64,000 bases of DNA from Candidatus Nanosynbacter featherlites (GTDB lineage: Bacteria > Patescibacteriota > Saccharimonadia > Saccharimonadales > Saccharimonadaceae): assembly GCF_005697565.1 (NCBI RefSeq), contig NZ_CP040004.1:124001-188000 (forward strand). Direction: 5' to 3'. Every line of letters begins with the position of its first letter. The stretch's first letter is position 1. This document shows positions 46,434 to 54,476 of this stretch, in pieces. Below the pieces are notes generated by a model. That model did no database searches. It saw only the letters and a list, made by a program, of their open reading frames with translations, and had not been told where the DNA came from. The translations under genes were made by a program, and so were the position numbers.

Positions 46434-47561
46434 ATGGTTAAGCTTAAAAACATGATCCCCGCGCGACTGCGCAGAGTCAGGCAAGCCAGCCCGAGCAGAG
46501 AGCCTGTATATGACCAAAATCAGGTGATGTACAATCTGTATGAGCAGGGTTCTGTTTCAGTTCATCCACTCGAGCCGTTTGAAGAGGTGTCTTCAGAAGA
46601 GATCTCGCATCGGATGGAAATAGACCACTGTGTAAAGCGGGCACCAACGTTGGCGGAGCTGATGAGCAATAGGGAGCATGGCAGGGAAAACGACGTGCAC
46701 AGTGTGATCGGTAGGCGGGCTCTGCTTTCGCGTGAGGTTGATGCCTTGACCCGAGCAGATTTTTCAGTGCAAACGGAGCAGCAGACAATTTCAGCATTGT
46801 TTTCTGGGTTGTGTGCGCACAGTGATAACCTGGCACGCACCTCGCGGTTGTCTAAAATTCGTAACCACCTCAATTATATTGGTGAACCGGAGCTCATGGA
46901 GGCGGCGCACGGAATCGCGACGTATTGGAAGCATCGGTTGGATACGCATCCTGATAAAGCATTGTTTGTGATGCTGGGCGAAATTGGTAACATGGAGCGT
47001 GCTGACTATGCCGCCCCAGAAGGAAAAATAAAAAGTGATGAATATTTCATGGAATTGATCATGAATGAGTTTTCTGATGATGAGTTGACCCAATATGCTG
47101 ATAAGCTGCTCATCGATGAGGGGGAATTGGTGAACTTGCCTAAAGAAAATGTTGATATCATCATGCTGGACGACTGGACAAGTAGTGGTATAGAAATCGC
47201 GGAACAGCAACAGTGTTTCTTGAGGCGACATCCGGACTTGAGAGACCATATAGAAGTTCAACTAGCGATTGCCAATGAGGAAAGGCTGAAAGTAGGCTTT
47301 CGTATGAATGGGGGGCAGTATGTGCCAGTCCGCGCGTATTATTGGGCAAATAGTTCATCCGAGCTTTTTAGTACGTATATTGCAGGGTCACATTCGTCGG
47401 ACTACTCGTTGGCGTTTGATATTAGTTCTCTACTTAGAACAGAGGATACGATGCCACCAGGAGTGCAAGTTGCGCGACCATATCACCGAGACGACTATCA
47501 GACGACCTTTCGCCAGCGTTTACAGTACGCTAGGTCACGTGACTCAAACGTGATTAAATAG
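46434..47561 (+). CDS. Hypothetical protein with phosphoribosyltransferase-like loop
   Basis: A 375-residue protein of unknown family. The only recognisable motif is [14 protein letters not shown] (241-254), which resembles the PRPP-binding loop of phosphoribosyltransferases (VxxVDDxxxSG) and keeps both Asp residues. The first 140 residues are acidic and helical. An upstream GTG at 46416 would lie inside the -10 box, so the ATG at 46434 is chosen. It is followed after 4 nt by ung and may be cotranscribed with it. Confidence 0.6.
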   Translation: MVKLKNMIPARLRRVRQASPSREPVYDQNQVMYNLYEQGSVSVHPLEPFEEVSSEEISHRMEIDHCVKRAPTLAELMSNREHGRENDVHSVIGRRALLSREVDALTRADFSVQTEQQTISALFSGLCAHSDNLARTSRLSKIRNHLNYIGEPELMEAAHGIATYWKHRLDTHPDKALFVMLGEIGNMERADYAAPEGKIKSDEYFMELIMNEFSDDELTQYADKLLIDEGELVNLPKENVDIIMLDDWTSSGIEIAEQQQCFLRRHPDLRDHIEVQLAIANEERLKVGFRMNGGQYVPVRAYYWANSSSELFSTYIAGSHSSDYSLAFDISSLLRTEDTMPPGVQVARPYHRDDYQTTFRQRLQYARSRDSNVIK

Positions 47562-47565
47562 ATAT

Positions 47566-48228
47566 ATGGCATTTTCAACATGGCGCGAGTTTGTTGAAGC
47601 TGAGGCTCAGCAGCTGTATTTTCGAGTGTTGATGAATCGGGTAGACGCTGAGCGCGATCAGTACGAAGTATACCCAGCACGGCAAGATATGTTTTCTTGT
47701 TTTGCCGCTTGTCCACTGGACAAGGTGAAAGTAGTTATCATTGGGCAAGATCCGTATCATGGACCGGGTCAGGCACATGGCATGAGTTTTTCGGTTAAAC
47801 CAGGAGTTAAATTACCGCCAAGTTTGCAGAATATCTTTAAGGAACTGGTTGACGATCTTGGGGTGGGTATGCCGACTAGTGGTTTTTTGGAGCCATGGGG
47901 TAAACAAGGCGTATTGCTGATGAATACTAGCTGGAGTGTTAGGCGAGGTCAGGCTGGTAGTCATGCAAACTATGGCTGGATGGAGTTCTCCCAGCGATTA
48001 CTGGCAATGTTGAATGATTATGACCGGCCGCTGGTATTTATACTGTGGGGAGCGCATGCGCAAAAGGTTGGGCAGGTGGTCACAGATAGCCGTCACCTGA
48101 AGATTAGCAGTGCTCATCCATCGCCGTTTTCTGCGAATCGGGGATTTTTTGGCAGTAAACCGTTTTCGCGTGCGAATGATTTTCTGGTGCGGAATGGTCG
48201 TGGGGCAATTGACTGGAGGCTGCCTTGA
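47566..48228 (+). CDS. ung: Uracil-DNA glycosylase (family 1)
   Basis: A 220-residue enzyme that excises uracil from DNA in base-excision repair. The water-activating loop GQDPYHGPGQAHG (60-72, Asp62) and the minor-groove loop HPSPFSANRGFFG are both intact. It lies 4 nt after the gene at 46434 and lacks its own promoter or clear ribosome-binding site, so it is probably translated by coupling. Confidence 0.95.
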   Translation: MAFSTWREFVEAEAQQLYFRVLMNRVDAERDQYEVYPARQDMFSCFAACPLDKVKVVIIGQDPYHGPGQAHGMSFSVKPGVKLPPSLQNIFKELVDDLGVGMPTSGFLEPWGKQGVLLMNTSWSVRRGQAGSHANYGWMEFSQRLLAMLNDYDRPLVFILWGAHAQKVGQVVTDSRHLKISSAHPSPFSANRGFFGSKPFSRANDFLVRNGRGAIDWRLP

Positions 48229-48258
48229 TTGACAAATAAAGATATTATGTGGTATAAT
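48229..48258 (+). promoter_or_regulatory. Promoter of the gene at 48266 (leaderless)
   Basis: TTGACA (48229-48234), an 18-nt spacer and TATAAT (48253-48258). The ATG follows after 7 nt. Confidence 0.85.
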
Positions 48259-48265
48259 AAGCCGC

Positions 48266-48979
48266 ATGGAACATTCAATTGACACTGTCAAACAAACATC
48301 AGGTACCTTGCCGTTACCATCTGTTACCAAGACATACAGGCTGCCTGAGGAAATGTCGTTCAGTCCTGATGAATCGGTCAAAGTGAAAGGATTTATAGCT
48401 CGGGGAAGAATTGATGGAAAGTCGGTTGTCTTGGCCTTGGATGACTCAGGAGAGAATAATACTCAGGACTCAGTGCTTCAGTCTCATCTTGAGGATGTAA
48501 TTTTTGGAGACCTTTCATTCATGCGATCGGCATATTATAACCACATTGCTCAGCGTCAGGATATGACGATGCCAAATATGATGAAATTGACACCAGATGA
48601 CTATGAGCAGCTAAAATCGACCGGTCTGTCCGTTGTGCTGACCTCTGGGTCTTTGGAAATGATAGAGCAAAGGCAGGATTCTCCAGCAGGGTTGGTTGTG
48701 TCGAGGGGCGATGAGCTACAGGAAGTGGCTGATATTGAGCATAGGGCAGCAGAGATTGGTCTCTACTCTCGAGCAACTGTACAATTTCCTGGAGATGAGC
48801 AGGGGGAGAAAGAAGACTGTATCATATTAACAGATGCGGTCGGTAATCGAATCATTATGCCGTCTCAAGAGAAGACAACAGACCTGTTAGAGCGTTTGTT
48901 CGGCTATCAAGAAGCCGAGGAGCAGCTGTTTGATGCTGAAGCGGCGTTGTCGGATAATGTCCGAATAATTAAAAAATGA
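48266..48979 (+). CDS. Hypothetical protein, 237 aa
   Basis: A soluble acidic protein with mixed alpha/beta character and no recognised domain. It starts MEHSIDTVKQTSGTLPLPSV and ends with a basic ...IIKK. It has a consensus promoter and a leaderless start and is closed by an intrinsic terminator, forming a monocistronic unit. Confidence 0.65.
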   Translation: MEHSIDTVKQTSGTLPLPSVTKTYRLPEEMSFSPDESVKVKGFIARGRIDGKSVVLALDDSGENNTQDSVLQSHLEDVIFGDLSFMRSAYYNHIAQRQDMTMPNMMKLTPDDYEQLKSTGLSVVLTSGSLEMIEQRQDSPAGLVVSRGDELQEVADIEHRAAEIGLYSRATVQFPGDEQGEKEDCIILTDAVGNRIIMPSQEKTTDLLERLFGYQEAEEQLFDAEAALSDNVRIIKK

Positions 48980-48989
48980 CTAACCAAAT

Positions 48990-49021
48990 AAAAACCGCCC
49001 CGGTGATGAGGCGGTTTTTTT
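48990..49021 (+). terminator. Intrinsic terminator after the gene at 48266
   Basis: AAAACCGCC (48991-48999) pairs with GGCGGTTTT (49010-49018), followed by TTT. The A/T-rich outer stem means it can also stop the facing rpmE2 transcript. Confidence 0.9.
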
Positions 49022-49037
49022 AAGGCGTTATACTCTG

Positions 49038-49394
49038 CTATTTGCTAGACTTTTTAGCCTTTTTGTCTGATTTTGGAGCATCAGTTTTTGCAGCTTTGTT
49101 GGCTGCGGCTTTTTTGGCTTTATTTGCCAAGGCTGCTTTGCGAGCTTCAGCTGCTGCCTGGCGCGCCTTAAAGCGGTCAACACGACCTTCAGTGTCGATA
49201 ATCTTTTCTTCACCAGTAAAGAATGGGTGTGAAGCCGACGAAATGTGGACTTTAACGAGAGGGTAGGTGTTACCATCTTCCCATTTGATGGTGTCTGTTG
49301 TCTGCGCTGTTGACTGAGTCAAGAACGCAAAGCCCGCTTGATCGTCGCTAAATACGACAGGGCGATAGTTCTGTGGGTGAATACTGCTTTTCAT
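49038..49394 (-). CDS. rpmE2: 50S ribosomal protein bL31 type B with Lys/Ala-rich tail
   Basis: A 118-residue protein. The first 80 residues are the zinc-free (type B) L31 fold: [30 protein letters not shown] and [20 protein letters not shown]. Type B proteins lack the CxxC pairs of zinc-binding L31. About 40 extra residues at the C-terminus are alternating Ala and Lys, likely an rRNA-contacting tail. The promoter on this strand places the ATG 9 nt after the -10 box. Confidence 0.92.
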   Translation of the reverse strand: MKSSIHPQNYRPVVFSDDQAGFAFLTQSTAQTTDTIKWEDGNTYPLVKVHISSASHPFFTGEEKIIDTEGRVDRFKARQAAAEARKAALANKAKKAAANKAAKTDAPKSDKKAKKSSK

Positions 49395-49403
49395 AACCGT
49401 TCA

Positions 49404-49432
49404 ATTGTACACAATTTACCCCATAATGTCAA
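49404..49432 (-). promoter_or_regulatory. Promoter of rpmE2 (leaderless)
   Basis: On the reverse strand, TTGACA (49432-49427), a 17-nt spacer and TACAAT (49409-49404); the ATG begins 9 nt further on. Confidence 0.8.
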
Positions 49433-49438
49433 AAGGAG

Positions 49439-49467
49439 TTGTCTTGGGTGAGTAACAGTGGTATAAT
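49439..49467 (+). promoter_or_regulatory. Promoter of rpsB-tsf
   Basis: TTGTCT (49439-49444), a 17-nt spacer and TATAAT (49462-49467). The leader of about 75 nt contains a hairpin (ATCCG near 49496 with CGGAT near 49523) that could serve S2 autoregulation. Confidence 0.75.
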
Positions 49468-49546
49468 TGACGGGTAACTAATTTTAATGACACAATCCGT
49501 TTCACACTCCATAATCGTGGGCGGATGAGGTAAAAGGAGAAAGAAG

Positions 49547-50872
49547 ATGTCTGTAAAGGTAGACATTAAGGCTTTGCTGGAGTCAGGTGTTCATTTTGGG
49601 CACAAAACCAGCCGCTGGCACCCAAAAATGGCGCCATATATTCATAGTAAGCGTCAGGACAGTCATATCATTGACTTGGTCAAGACAGTTGAGGCATTGG
49701 ACAAGGCATTGCCAGAACTAACAAAAATTGCAGGATCAGGCCGCAAAGTATTGTTTGTTGGTACGAAAAAGCAGGCTAAAGACGTTGTGCGTCAGGCAGC
49801 TGAAAAAATCAATCAGCCATATGTGGTTGAGCGCTGGATTGGTGGTATGTTGACCAACGGTTCAACGATTACTCAGCAGATCAAGAAGCTGAAGAACCTG
49901 GAAAAGCGCATGGCGTCAGGTGATTTGGAAAAGCGCTACAACAAACTGGAAGTGCAGCGTTTCCAAGAGGAAATTGATAGCTTGAACATTAAGTACGGTG
50001 GCATCAAAGACTTGATGGGTAAGCCAGGCGCAGTGGTCGTGGTTGATGCATTGACTGATGCAAATGCAGTTCGTGAAGCCCAGACGTTGGGTGTGCCAGT
50101 ATTTGCTATTGTTGATACGAATGTCAACCCAACTGGTATTGACTATGTTATCCCAGGTAACGATGACGCCATCAAGGGTGTTCAATTGTTGTTGGATTAT
50201 TTCACCGAAGCTGTTGCTGAAGGTGCGGGTAGTGTAAAAACTGAAGAAAAACCAGTGAAAAAGAGGAGAAATAGGATGGGCGTTTCTGTTGATGATATTA
50301 AAAAACTGCGCGAATTGACAGGTGTGGGTTTGACTGATGCTAAGAAGGCGTTGGTTGAAGCTGACGGCGACTTTGATAAGGCACTGGAAGAGATGCGCAA
50401 AAAAGGTTTGACCAAAGCTGAGAAAAAGGGCGACCGCGAAGCGCGTGAGGGTTTGATTGAGAGCTATGTTCACTCTGGTCGAATTGGTGTTATCGTCGAG
50501 GTTAACTGTGAGACTGACTTTGTGGCACGTTTGGATGATTTTAAGACATTGGCGCACGAAATCGCTATGCAGATTGCAGCTATGAACCCGAAGTATGCTT
50601 CTACGGAGGATATTCCAGCTGAAGAGATGGAGCGGGTGAAGGCTGAGTTGATGGTGAGCGAGGCACTAGCAAGCAAGCCTGAAGAGATGCGCGAGAAGAT
50701 CGTGACTGGTCAACTGAACAAGCACTTTGCTGAGCAAGTGCTGATGAGCCAAACGTACATTTTGGACGATTCGAAGACTGTTGAGCAGCACATCAAGGAA
50801 GCAATTGCTAAATTGGGTGAGAACATTGTGGTTCGCCAGTTTAAGCGAATTGAACTTGGTGTCAGCGAATAG
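49547..50872 (+). CDS. rpsB-tsf: Fused ribosomal protein uS2 and elongation factor Ts
   Basis: A single open frame of 441 codons. Residues 1-228 are ribosomal protein S2 (LESGVHFGHKTSRWHPKM, VVERWIGGMLTNGSTI, VDTNVNPTGIDYVIPGNDDA). A 15-residue basic linker (KTEEKPVKKRRNR) leads to Met244 and a complete short EF-Ts (VDDIKKLRELTGVGLTDAKK, CETDFVARLDDF). In other bacteria these are two adjacent genes. A purine-rich AGAGGAG sits before the internal ATG, so separate EF-Ts may also be made. AAAAGGAG precedes the first ATG. Confidence 0.93.
   Translation: MSVKVDIKALLESGVHFGHKTSRWHPKMAPYIHSKRQDSHIIDLVKTVEALDKALPELTKIAGSGRKVLFVGTKKQAKDVVRQAAEKINQPYVVERWIGGMLTNGSTITQQIKKLKNLEKRMASGDLEKRYNKLEVQRFQEEIDSLNIKYGGIKDLMGKPGAVVVVDALTDANAVREAQTLGVPVFAIVDTNVNPTGIDYVIPGNDDAIKGVQLLLDYFTEAVAEGAGSVKTEEKPVKKRRNRMGVSVDDIKKLRELTGVGLTDAKKALVEADGDFDKALEEMRKKGLTKAEKKGDREAREGLIESYVHSGRIGVIVEVNCETDFVARLDDFKTLAHEIAMQIAAMNPKYASTEDIPAEEMERVKAELMVSEALASKPEEMREKIVTGQLNKHFAEQVLMSQTYILDDSKTVEQHIKEAIAKLGENIVVRQFKRIELGVSE
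50261..50278 (+). promoter_or_regulatory. Internal ribosome-binding site and ATG of the EF-Ts part
   Basis: AAGAGGAGAA at 50261-50270 precedes the in-frame ATG 50276-50278 by about 6 nt, at exactly the S2/EF-Ts junction. It looks like the preserved start of a formerly separate tsf gene. Confidence 0.55.
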
Positions 50873-50889
50873 CGTTTGTTGCTATCATG

Positions 50890-50921
50890 AAAATCGGCTA
50901 CAGGTTTGTGGCCGATTTTTG
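50890..50921 (+). terminator. Intrinsic terminator after rpsB-tsf
   Basis: AAAATCGGC (50890-50898) pairs with GCCGATTTT (50911-50919), followed by TG and TT. It separates tsf from the next unit. Confidence 0.9.
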
Positions 50922-50947
50922 TTGGAGTTACATTTTGCATAAGTGTA

Positions 50948-50976
50948 TTGACAAAATGGCAAATCTATGCTAGTAT
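50948..50976 (+). promoter_or_regulatory. Promoter of the coiled-coil/DUF5663 module at 51025
   Basis: TTGACA (50948-50953), a 17-nt spacer and TAGTAT (50971-50976) preceded by TGC, the same extended -10 as at 14013. Confidence 0.8.
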
Positions 50977-51024
50977 GACAACAGATTGAACTAATTGAAA
51001 CAAAAAAGGAAAATTAGAAAAACT

Positions 51025-52308
51025 ATGAACAAAAACATGAATGCAGCCCCGGCATTCCCGGACATTAAGGACACTACTCCTGATGGGTGGGCTAATCTAG
51101 CGAGTGGGCTAGTTGTTCCCGAAAGTGCAGTAAAAGGTGACACTGAAAATGGCATGATGACACGTGATGAGCGTATCGCTGACGGCCAAGAGAAAATTAA
51201 TGCCCTGAAAACTAAGGCTAAAGAGGGCTTGAGTAAAATGATGAAGGGCCTCAAAGACCGTATTTATATTGGCGTCAGTCGAGGTGCTGAATTGCCGGGT
51301 CAAATTACCAGTGGTGCTGAGATGGTACGAGAGACTATTGCACAAAAGAGCACTGAAGCGAGAGAGGTTGTCGGCCAGAAGAGTAGTGATGCGAAAGAAG
51401 CTATTCTCCAGAAGGGCGTTGAGGCCAAAGAAGTGTTTAACCGTAAGGGTATTGAGACTAAAGAAGCAATTAGTAATGCTTGGGGTGCTGCACGAGGAAA
51501 AGCCGCAGAGCTGTTTGAGAAGGGTAGTGATGTTATTTTACAAAATGTAAAAGTAGCGCGTGAGCGCAAGGCTGCTAGAATTGAAAGGCGTCAGAAGCGA
51601 CGAGAAGCTCGGCAGGAAATGCGTGATCAACGAGTAGCTGAGCTAGATGATCGTCAGGCGGATCGTGAAAGTCGCCGGGAGGCGCGCCAGCAGCGACGAG
51701 AAGACCAAAGCAAAGAAAATATGACTGACAAACTGAGCGATGGTGATGACAAGATGTTCATTAAGCGAGAGCAGCAAGCAGATAGTGGAGCAACCTTGGA
51801 GTCTATGATGACAAACAGGGAATTAGACACTGCTGAGAAGGAAGAGGTAAGACTGCGCCAAGAAGCTGAGTTGGCGACACAAGCGGCGGAAGCTGCTCGG
51901 TTGAAAGCAGATGCTAATCCTGAGAATGAGAGACTACAAATTGATGCCGAAGAGCAAGAGGGGTTGAGCATTGCAGCGAATGCTAGGTTGAAGCGTGCAG
52001 CAGGTGAAGTTGCTCAGTTGAAAACAGCAATCAGCCAGCTGGACAAGAGGTCTGAAACTGCACAGCACAATATTGATAGTGCTCAAGAGCGTATTGAGGA
52101 GCGACGTGGTCGAGCTGAAGCACGCAGGGCTGCTCGTATGGCTGACCGTAGGGAAGCATTGGGCGACGCTTGGGTATCGGCAAAAGATAGGATTGCACGG
52201 CTGGTAAATACCGACCCTGATAAGATTAAACAGTTTGGTATAAAGGTGGCAAAGGCTTCTGGAAGATTAGCTAAGACTGCCGCAGGTCGGCTGGTTCCAG
52301 CAAACTAA
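51025..52308 (+). CDS. Highly charged coiled-coil protein with 11-residue repeats, unknown function
   Basis: A 427-residue protein of unknown family, rich in Ala, Glu, Arg and Lys. Residues 105-159 contain 11-residue repeats; residues 170-235 are a very basic Arg/Glu helix, and 260-380 a second long coiled coil. No membrane segment is seen. The start is uncertain: ATG 51025 is chosen, but AAAAAAGGA lies 14 nt upstream and a TTG at 50995 is also possible. It shares promoter type and downstream DUF5663-like neighbour with the gene at 14078. Confidence 0.65.
   Translation: MNKNMNAAPAFPDIKDTTPDGWANLASGLVVPESAVKGDTENGMMTRDERIADGQEKINALKTKAKEGLSKMMKGLKDRIYIGVSRGAELPGQITSGAEMVRETIAQKSTEAREVVGQKSSDAKEAILQKGVEAKEVFNRKGIETKEAISNAWGAARGKAAELFEKGSDVILQNVKVARERKAARIERRQKRREARQEMRDQRVAELDDRQADRESRREARQQRREDQSKENMTDKLSDGDDKMFIKREQQADSGATLESMMTNRELDTAEKEEVRLRQEAELATQAAEAARLKADANPENERLQIDAEEQEGLSIAANARLKRAAGEVAQLKTAISQLDKRSETAQHNIDSAQERIEERRGRAEARRAARMADRREALGDAWVSAKDRIARLVNTDPDKIKQFGIKVAKASGRLAKTAAGRLVPAN
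51337..51501 (+). repeat. 33-nt coding repeats giving 11-residue amphipathic units
   Basis: Five consecutive 11-residue units: IAQKSTEAREV, VGQKSSDAKEA, ILQKGVEAKEV, FNRKGIETKEA and a degenerate ISNAWGAARGK. The pattern is hydrophobic-x-x-K-x-x-E/D-x-K/R-E-hydrophobic, like LEA, apolipoprotein or synuclein-type helices that bind membranes or stabilise proteins. DNA identity between units is moderate, so the repeat is old or under selection at protein level. Confidence 0.8.
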
Positions 52309-52347
52309 CCGTGATGAGCAAAATTGATTAGGAAAGATAAAAAAGGT

Positions 52348-52701
52348 ATGATGATAACTATGAATGATAACCAACACACACAAGTAAATATCCAAGCAAC
52401 AATGATAACTAAAGCGCAGCTGAGCTCGGTAGGAATTAACCTACCTGATGATCAGGCGCAGGCGTTGATTCAGCATGTGGAAGATACTGTGAACGAGCGA
52501 ATTAGTGAGGAAATTGTCGATTCGTTGGACGATGCGCAGTTGGCAGAGTTGGTGGCGCTACAAGGTGATGATGTGCCAGCTGAGCAAGTTGAGGCTTGGA
52601 TTCGTGAGCGAGTACCAGAGTACGACGAAATTATTGAAGATAATGTGACAATCGTACTAGGTGAGTTAGTTGAGAATTCCGAGGCAATTCAACAACAGTA
52701 G
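52348..52701 (+). CDS. DUF5663-like small acidic helical protein
   Basis: A protein of about 117 residues. From ITKAQLSSVGINLPDDQAQ onward it follows the same plan as the genes at 15803 and 16201: short helix, LP(D/E) turn, amphipathic helix, DDAQLAELVALQGDDVP. The start is uncertain among ATGs at 52348, 52351 and 52360; AGGAAAG (52330) and AAAAGG (52341) are candidate ribosome-binding sites. It follows the coiled-coil gene by 39 nt and ends at a bidirectional terminator. Confidence 0.65.
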   Translation: MMITMNDNQHTQVNIQATMITKAQLSSVGINLPDDQAQALIQHVEDTVNERISEEIVDSLDDAQLAELVALQGDDVPAEQVEAWIRERVPEYDEIIEDNVTIVLGELVENSEAIQQQ

Positions 52702-52712
52702 TATATGGTAGT

Positions 52713-52747
52713 AATAAAATCGCCTTCTTGATGAGGGAGATTTTATT
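52713..52747. terminator. Bidirectional intrinsic terminator between the DUF5663 gene and recF
   Basis: AATAAAATC (52713-52721) pairs with GATTTTATT (52739-52747) with further CTTC/GGG pairs inside. It lies between converging genes and overlaps the recF stop codon. Confidence 0.8.
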
Positions 52748-53798
52748 GTGTGGAGATGATCAAGCAGCCGTCTTTTTGGTGGCGGGCATCAGTCGTTGTG
52801 ACGACAAATTGATGGTGCTGGATGGTCTCTTGGAGTAGCTTTTCGCGAGTTGCATCCAGTTCAGAAAACACATCATCCATCAAAATGAGCGGACGATGCT
52901 TCGTGCGTTCAGTTTGCAGTTCTAGCTCCAGGAGTTTAAAAGCCAGCATGATGGTGCGCATTTCGCCGCGAGAAGCAACTTTGACGGCTGGCCGAGAGTG
53001 TAGGGATATCAAAAAATCTTCTCGTTGTGGTCCGGCGGAGGTATAGCCTGTCGCTAATTCATATTCACGAGAACGCTGCAGCCTGTCCAGCAGAGACTGC
53101 TCGTAATTGTCAAGACTGACTGATGGTAGGTACTCAACAGTGAATGGTGTCTGTTTTCCTGCCAAGGAAGCATAGAGTAACTCAAGGCGTTTTTCGTAGG
53201 TATATAAAAAATGTGCACGGGCAGCTGCCAAGGTGTTTGCTGACTGAACAAATTTTATATCCCATGCAAATAAGTGGTCTTGCCACTTGGTAGTGCTCTC
53301 TGGATGGTGTTTGAGCAGCTCGTTGCGCTGCAGGAGTGTTCGGTTAAATATGCGTAGCTGGGTGTCATAGGTTGCGTCCAGCCGTGATAATAACCCATCC
53401 AGAAAATCACGACGTCGCTGAGGAGAAGATGAGATGAGTCGCAGGTCGTTTGGTTCAAACAACACGACAGGTAAGCGATGTTTTCGAGGTAGTGTTTTGG
53501 AAGTACTGTCAGCAATGGTAAATTCTTTTGCAATGGCATTATCGGCTGAACGCAGCAGCTGGACGCGGCGCGGTTGGTTATTTGTTTCCAGGTGAATGAT
53601 GCTGTGTGCTGTTTGGTGGCGCATGCAGTCAAGCAGTGATCCACGAAAACTTGTGCCACGCAGTGCTATATATATCGCTTCCAACAAATTGGTTTTACCG
53701 GTGCCATTTGGACCAACGATGACCGTTCCCGTGTCTCCCAACTGCGTCTCGAACAACTCATACGAGCGGAAATTATACAACTTTAACCTCGAAATCAT
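52743..53798 (-). CDS. recF: DNA replication and repair protein RecF
   Basis: A 351-residue ABC-type ATPase that helps load RecA at gaps. Walker A is GPNGTGKT (29-36), Walker B is LILMDDVFSELD near the C-terminus, and the ABC signature reads SRGEMRTIML instead of SxGQ. TACAAT lies 7 nt before the ATG, indicating leaderless mRNA. It is not beside dnaA/dnaN/gyrB as in many bacteria, so this is not an origin region. Confidence 0.93.
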   Translation of the reverse strand: MISRLKLYNFRSYELFETQLGDTGTVIVGPNGTGKTNLLEAIYIALRGTSFRGSLLDCMRHQTAHSIIHLETNNQPRRVQLLRSADNAIAKEFTIADSTSKTLPRKHRLPVVLFEPNDLRLISSSPQRRRDFLDGLLSRLDATYDTQLRIFNRTLLQRNELLKHHPESTTKWQDHLFAWDIKFVQSANTLAAARAHFLYTYEKRLELLYASLAGKQTPFTVEYLPSVSLDNYEQSLLDRLQRSREYELATGYTSAGPQREDFLISLHSRPAVKVASRGEMRTIMLAFKLLELELQTERTKHRPLILMDDVFSELDATREKLLQETIQHHQFVVTTTDARHQKDGCLIISTQ

Positions 53799-53877
53799 TA
53801 TTCATATTGTATCATGGGTTGGGTAGCGTCGTCTGAGTAAAATTGCTATAATAGGTAGGAAATAATTGGAGGCAGAT

Positions 53878-54432
53878 ATGTTTGACACTAAACCATATGA
53901 AGATAAAATGGCGCAAGCCTTGGATCACTTTCAGGATGAACTGAAAAAAGTACGCACTGGTCGTGCACATGCTGGGATGCTTGACGGTGTGATGGTCGAG
54001 GTATATGGCGCCAGGATGCCGCTCAATCAAGTGGCTAATGTGACTGCTCCAGAGGCTCAGATGCTATTGGTAACGCCATTTGATCCAAGTAATATTACGG
54101 CTATTGCCGCAGCTATTCGTGACAATCAAAGTCTGGGCTTTAATCCATCAGATGATGGTCGGGTGGTGCGCGTACCAGTTCCAGCGCTCACTGAAGAGCG
54201 CCGCAAGCAGTTGGTGAAGCAGGTGAGCGAGAAGTCAGAAGAGGCAAGAATAGCCATGCGGACTATTCGCCAGGATGCGTTGAAGGATGCTAAGCGCATG
54301 AAAGATACTAAGGAACTCGGCGAAGATGACTTTAAGCGAGTTGAAAAAGAAGTTGATTCATTGATGAGTGATATCCAAAAGCGGATCGAAGAGCTCTTTA
54401 AGACCAAAGAAAAGGACGTACTGACTATTTAG
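53878..54432 (+). CDS. frr: Ribosome recycling factor
   Basis: A 184-residue protein that splits post-termination ribosomes with EF-G. Two-domain RRF landmarks are FQDELKKVRTGRAH, the central beta domain NQVANVTAPEAQML, and the C-terminal three-helix bundle with RIAMRTIRQDALKDAK-type residues. GGAGG at 53868 fixes the ATG at 53878. TATAAT at 53847 preceded by TGC is the likely -10. The usual neighbour pyrH is absent. Confidence 0.95.
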   Translation: MFDTKPYEDKMAQALDHFQDELKKVRTGRAHAGMLDGVMVEVYGARMPLNQVANVTAPEAQMLLVTPFDPSNITAIAAAIRDNQSLGFNPSDDGRVVRVPVPALTEERRKQLVKQVSEKSEEARIAMRTIRQDALKDAKRMKDTKELGEDDFKRVEKEVDSLMSDIQKRIEELFKTKEKDVLTI

Positions 54433-54476
54433 TCTGGTTGACGACTAATTTGGGGCTATTGGAGATACTCGTCTGA

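Noticed and set aside
52743..53798. Replication origin, because recF, parAB and gyrA are in the window
   Set aside because: dnaA, dnaN and gyrB are absent; recF, parAB and gyrA are far apart, and no DnaA-box cluster was noticed.
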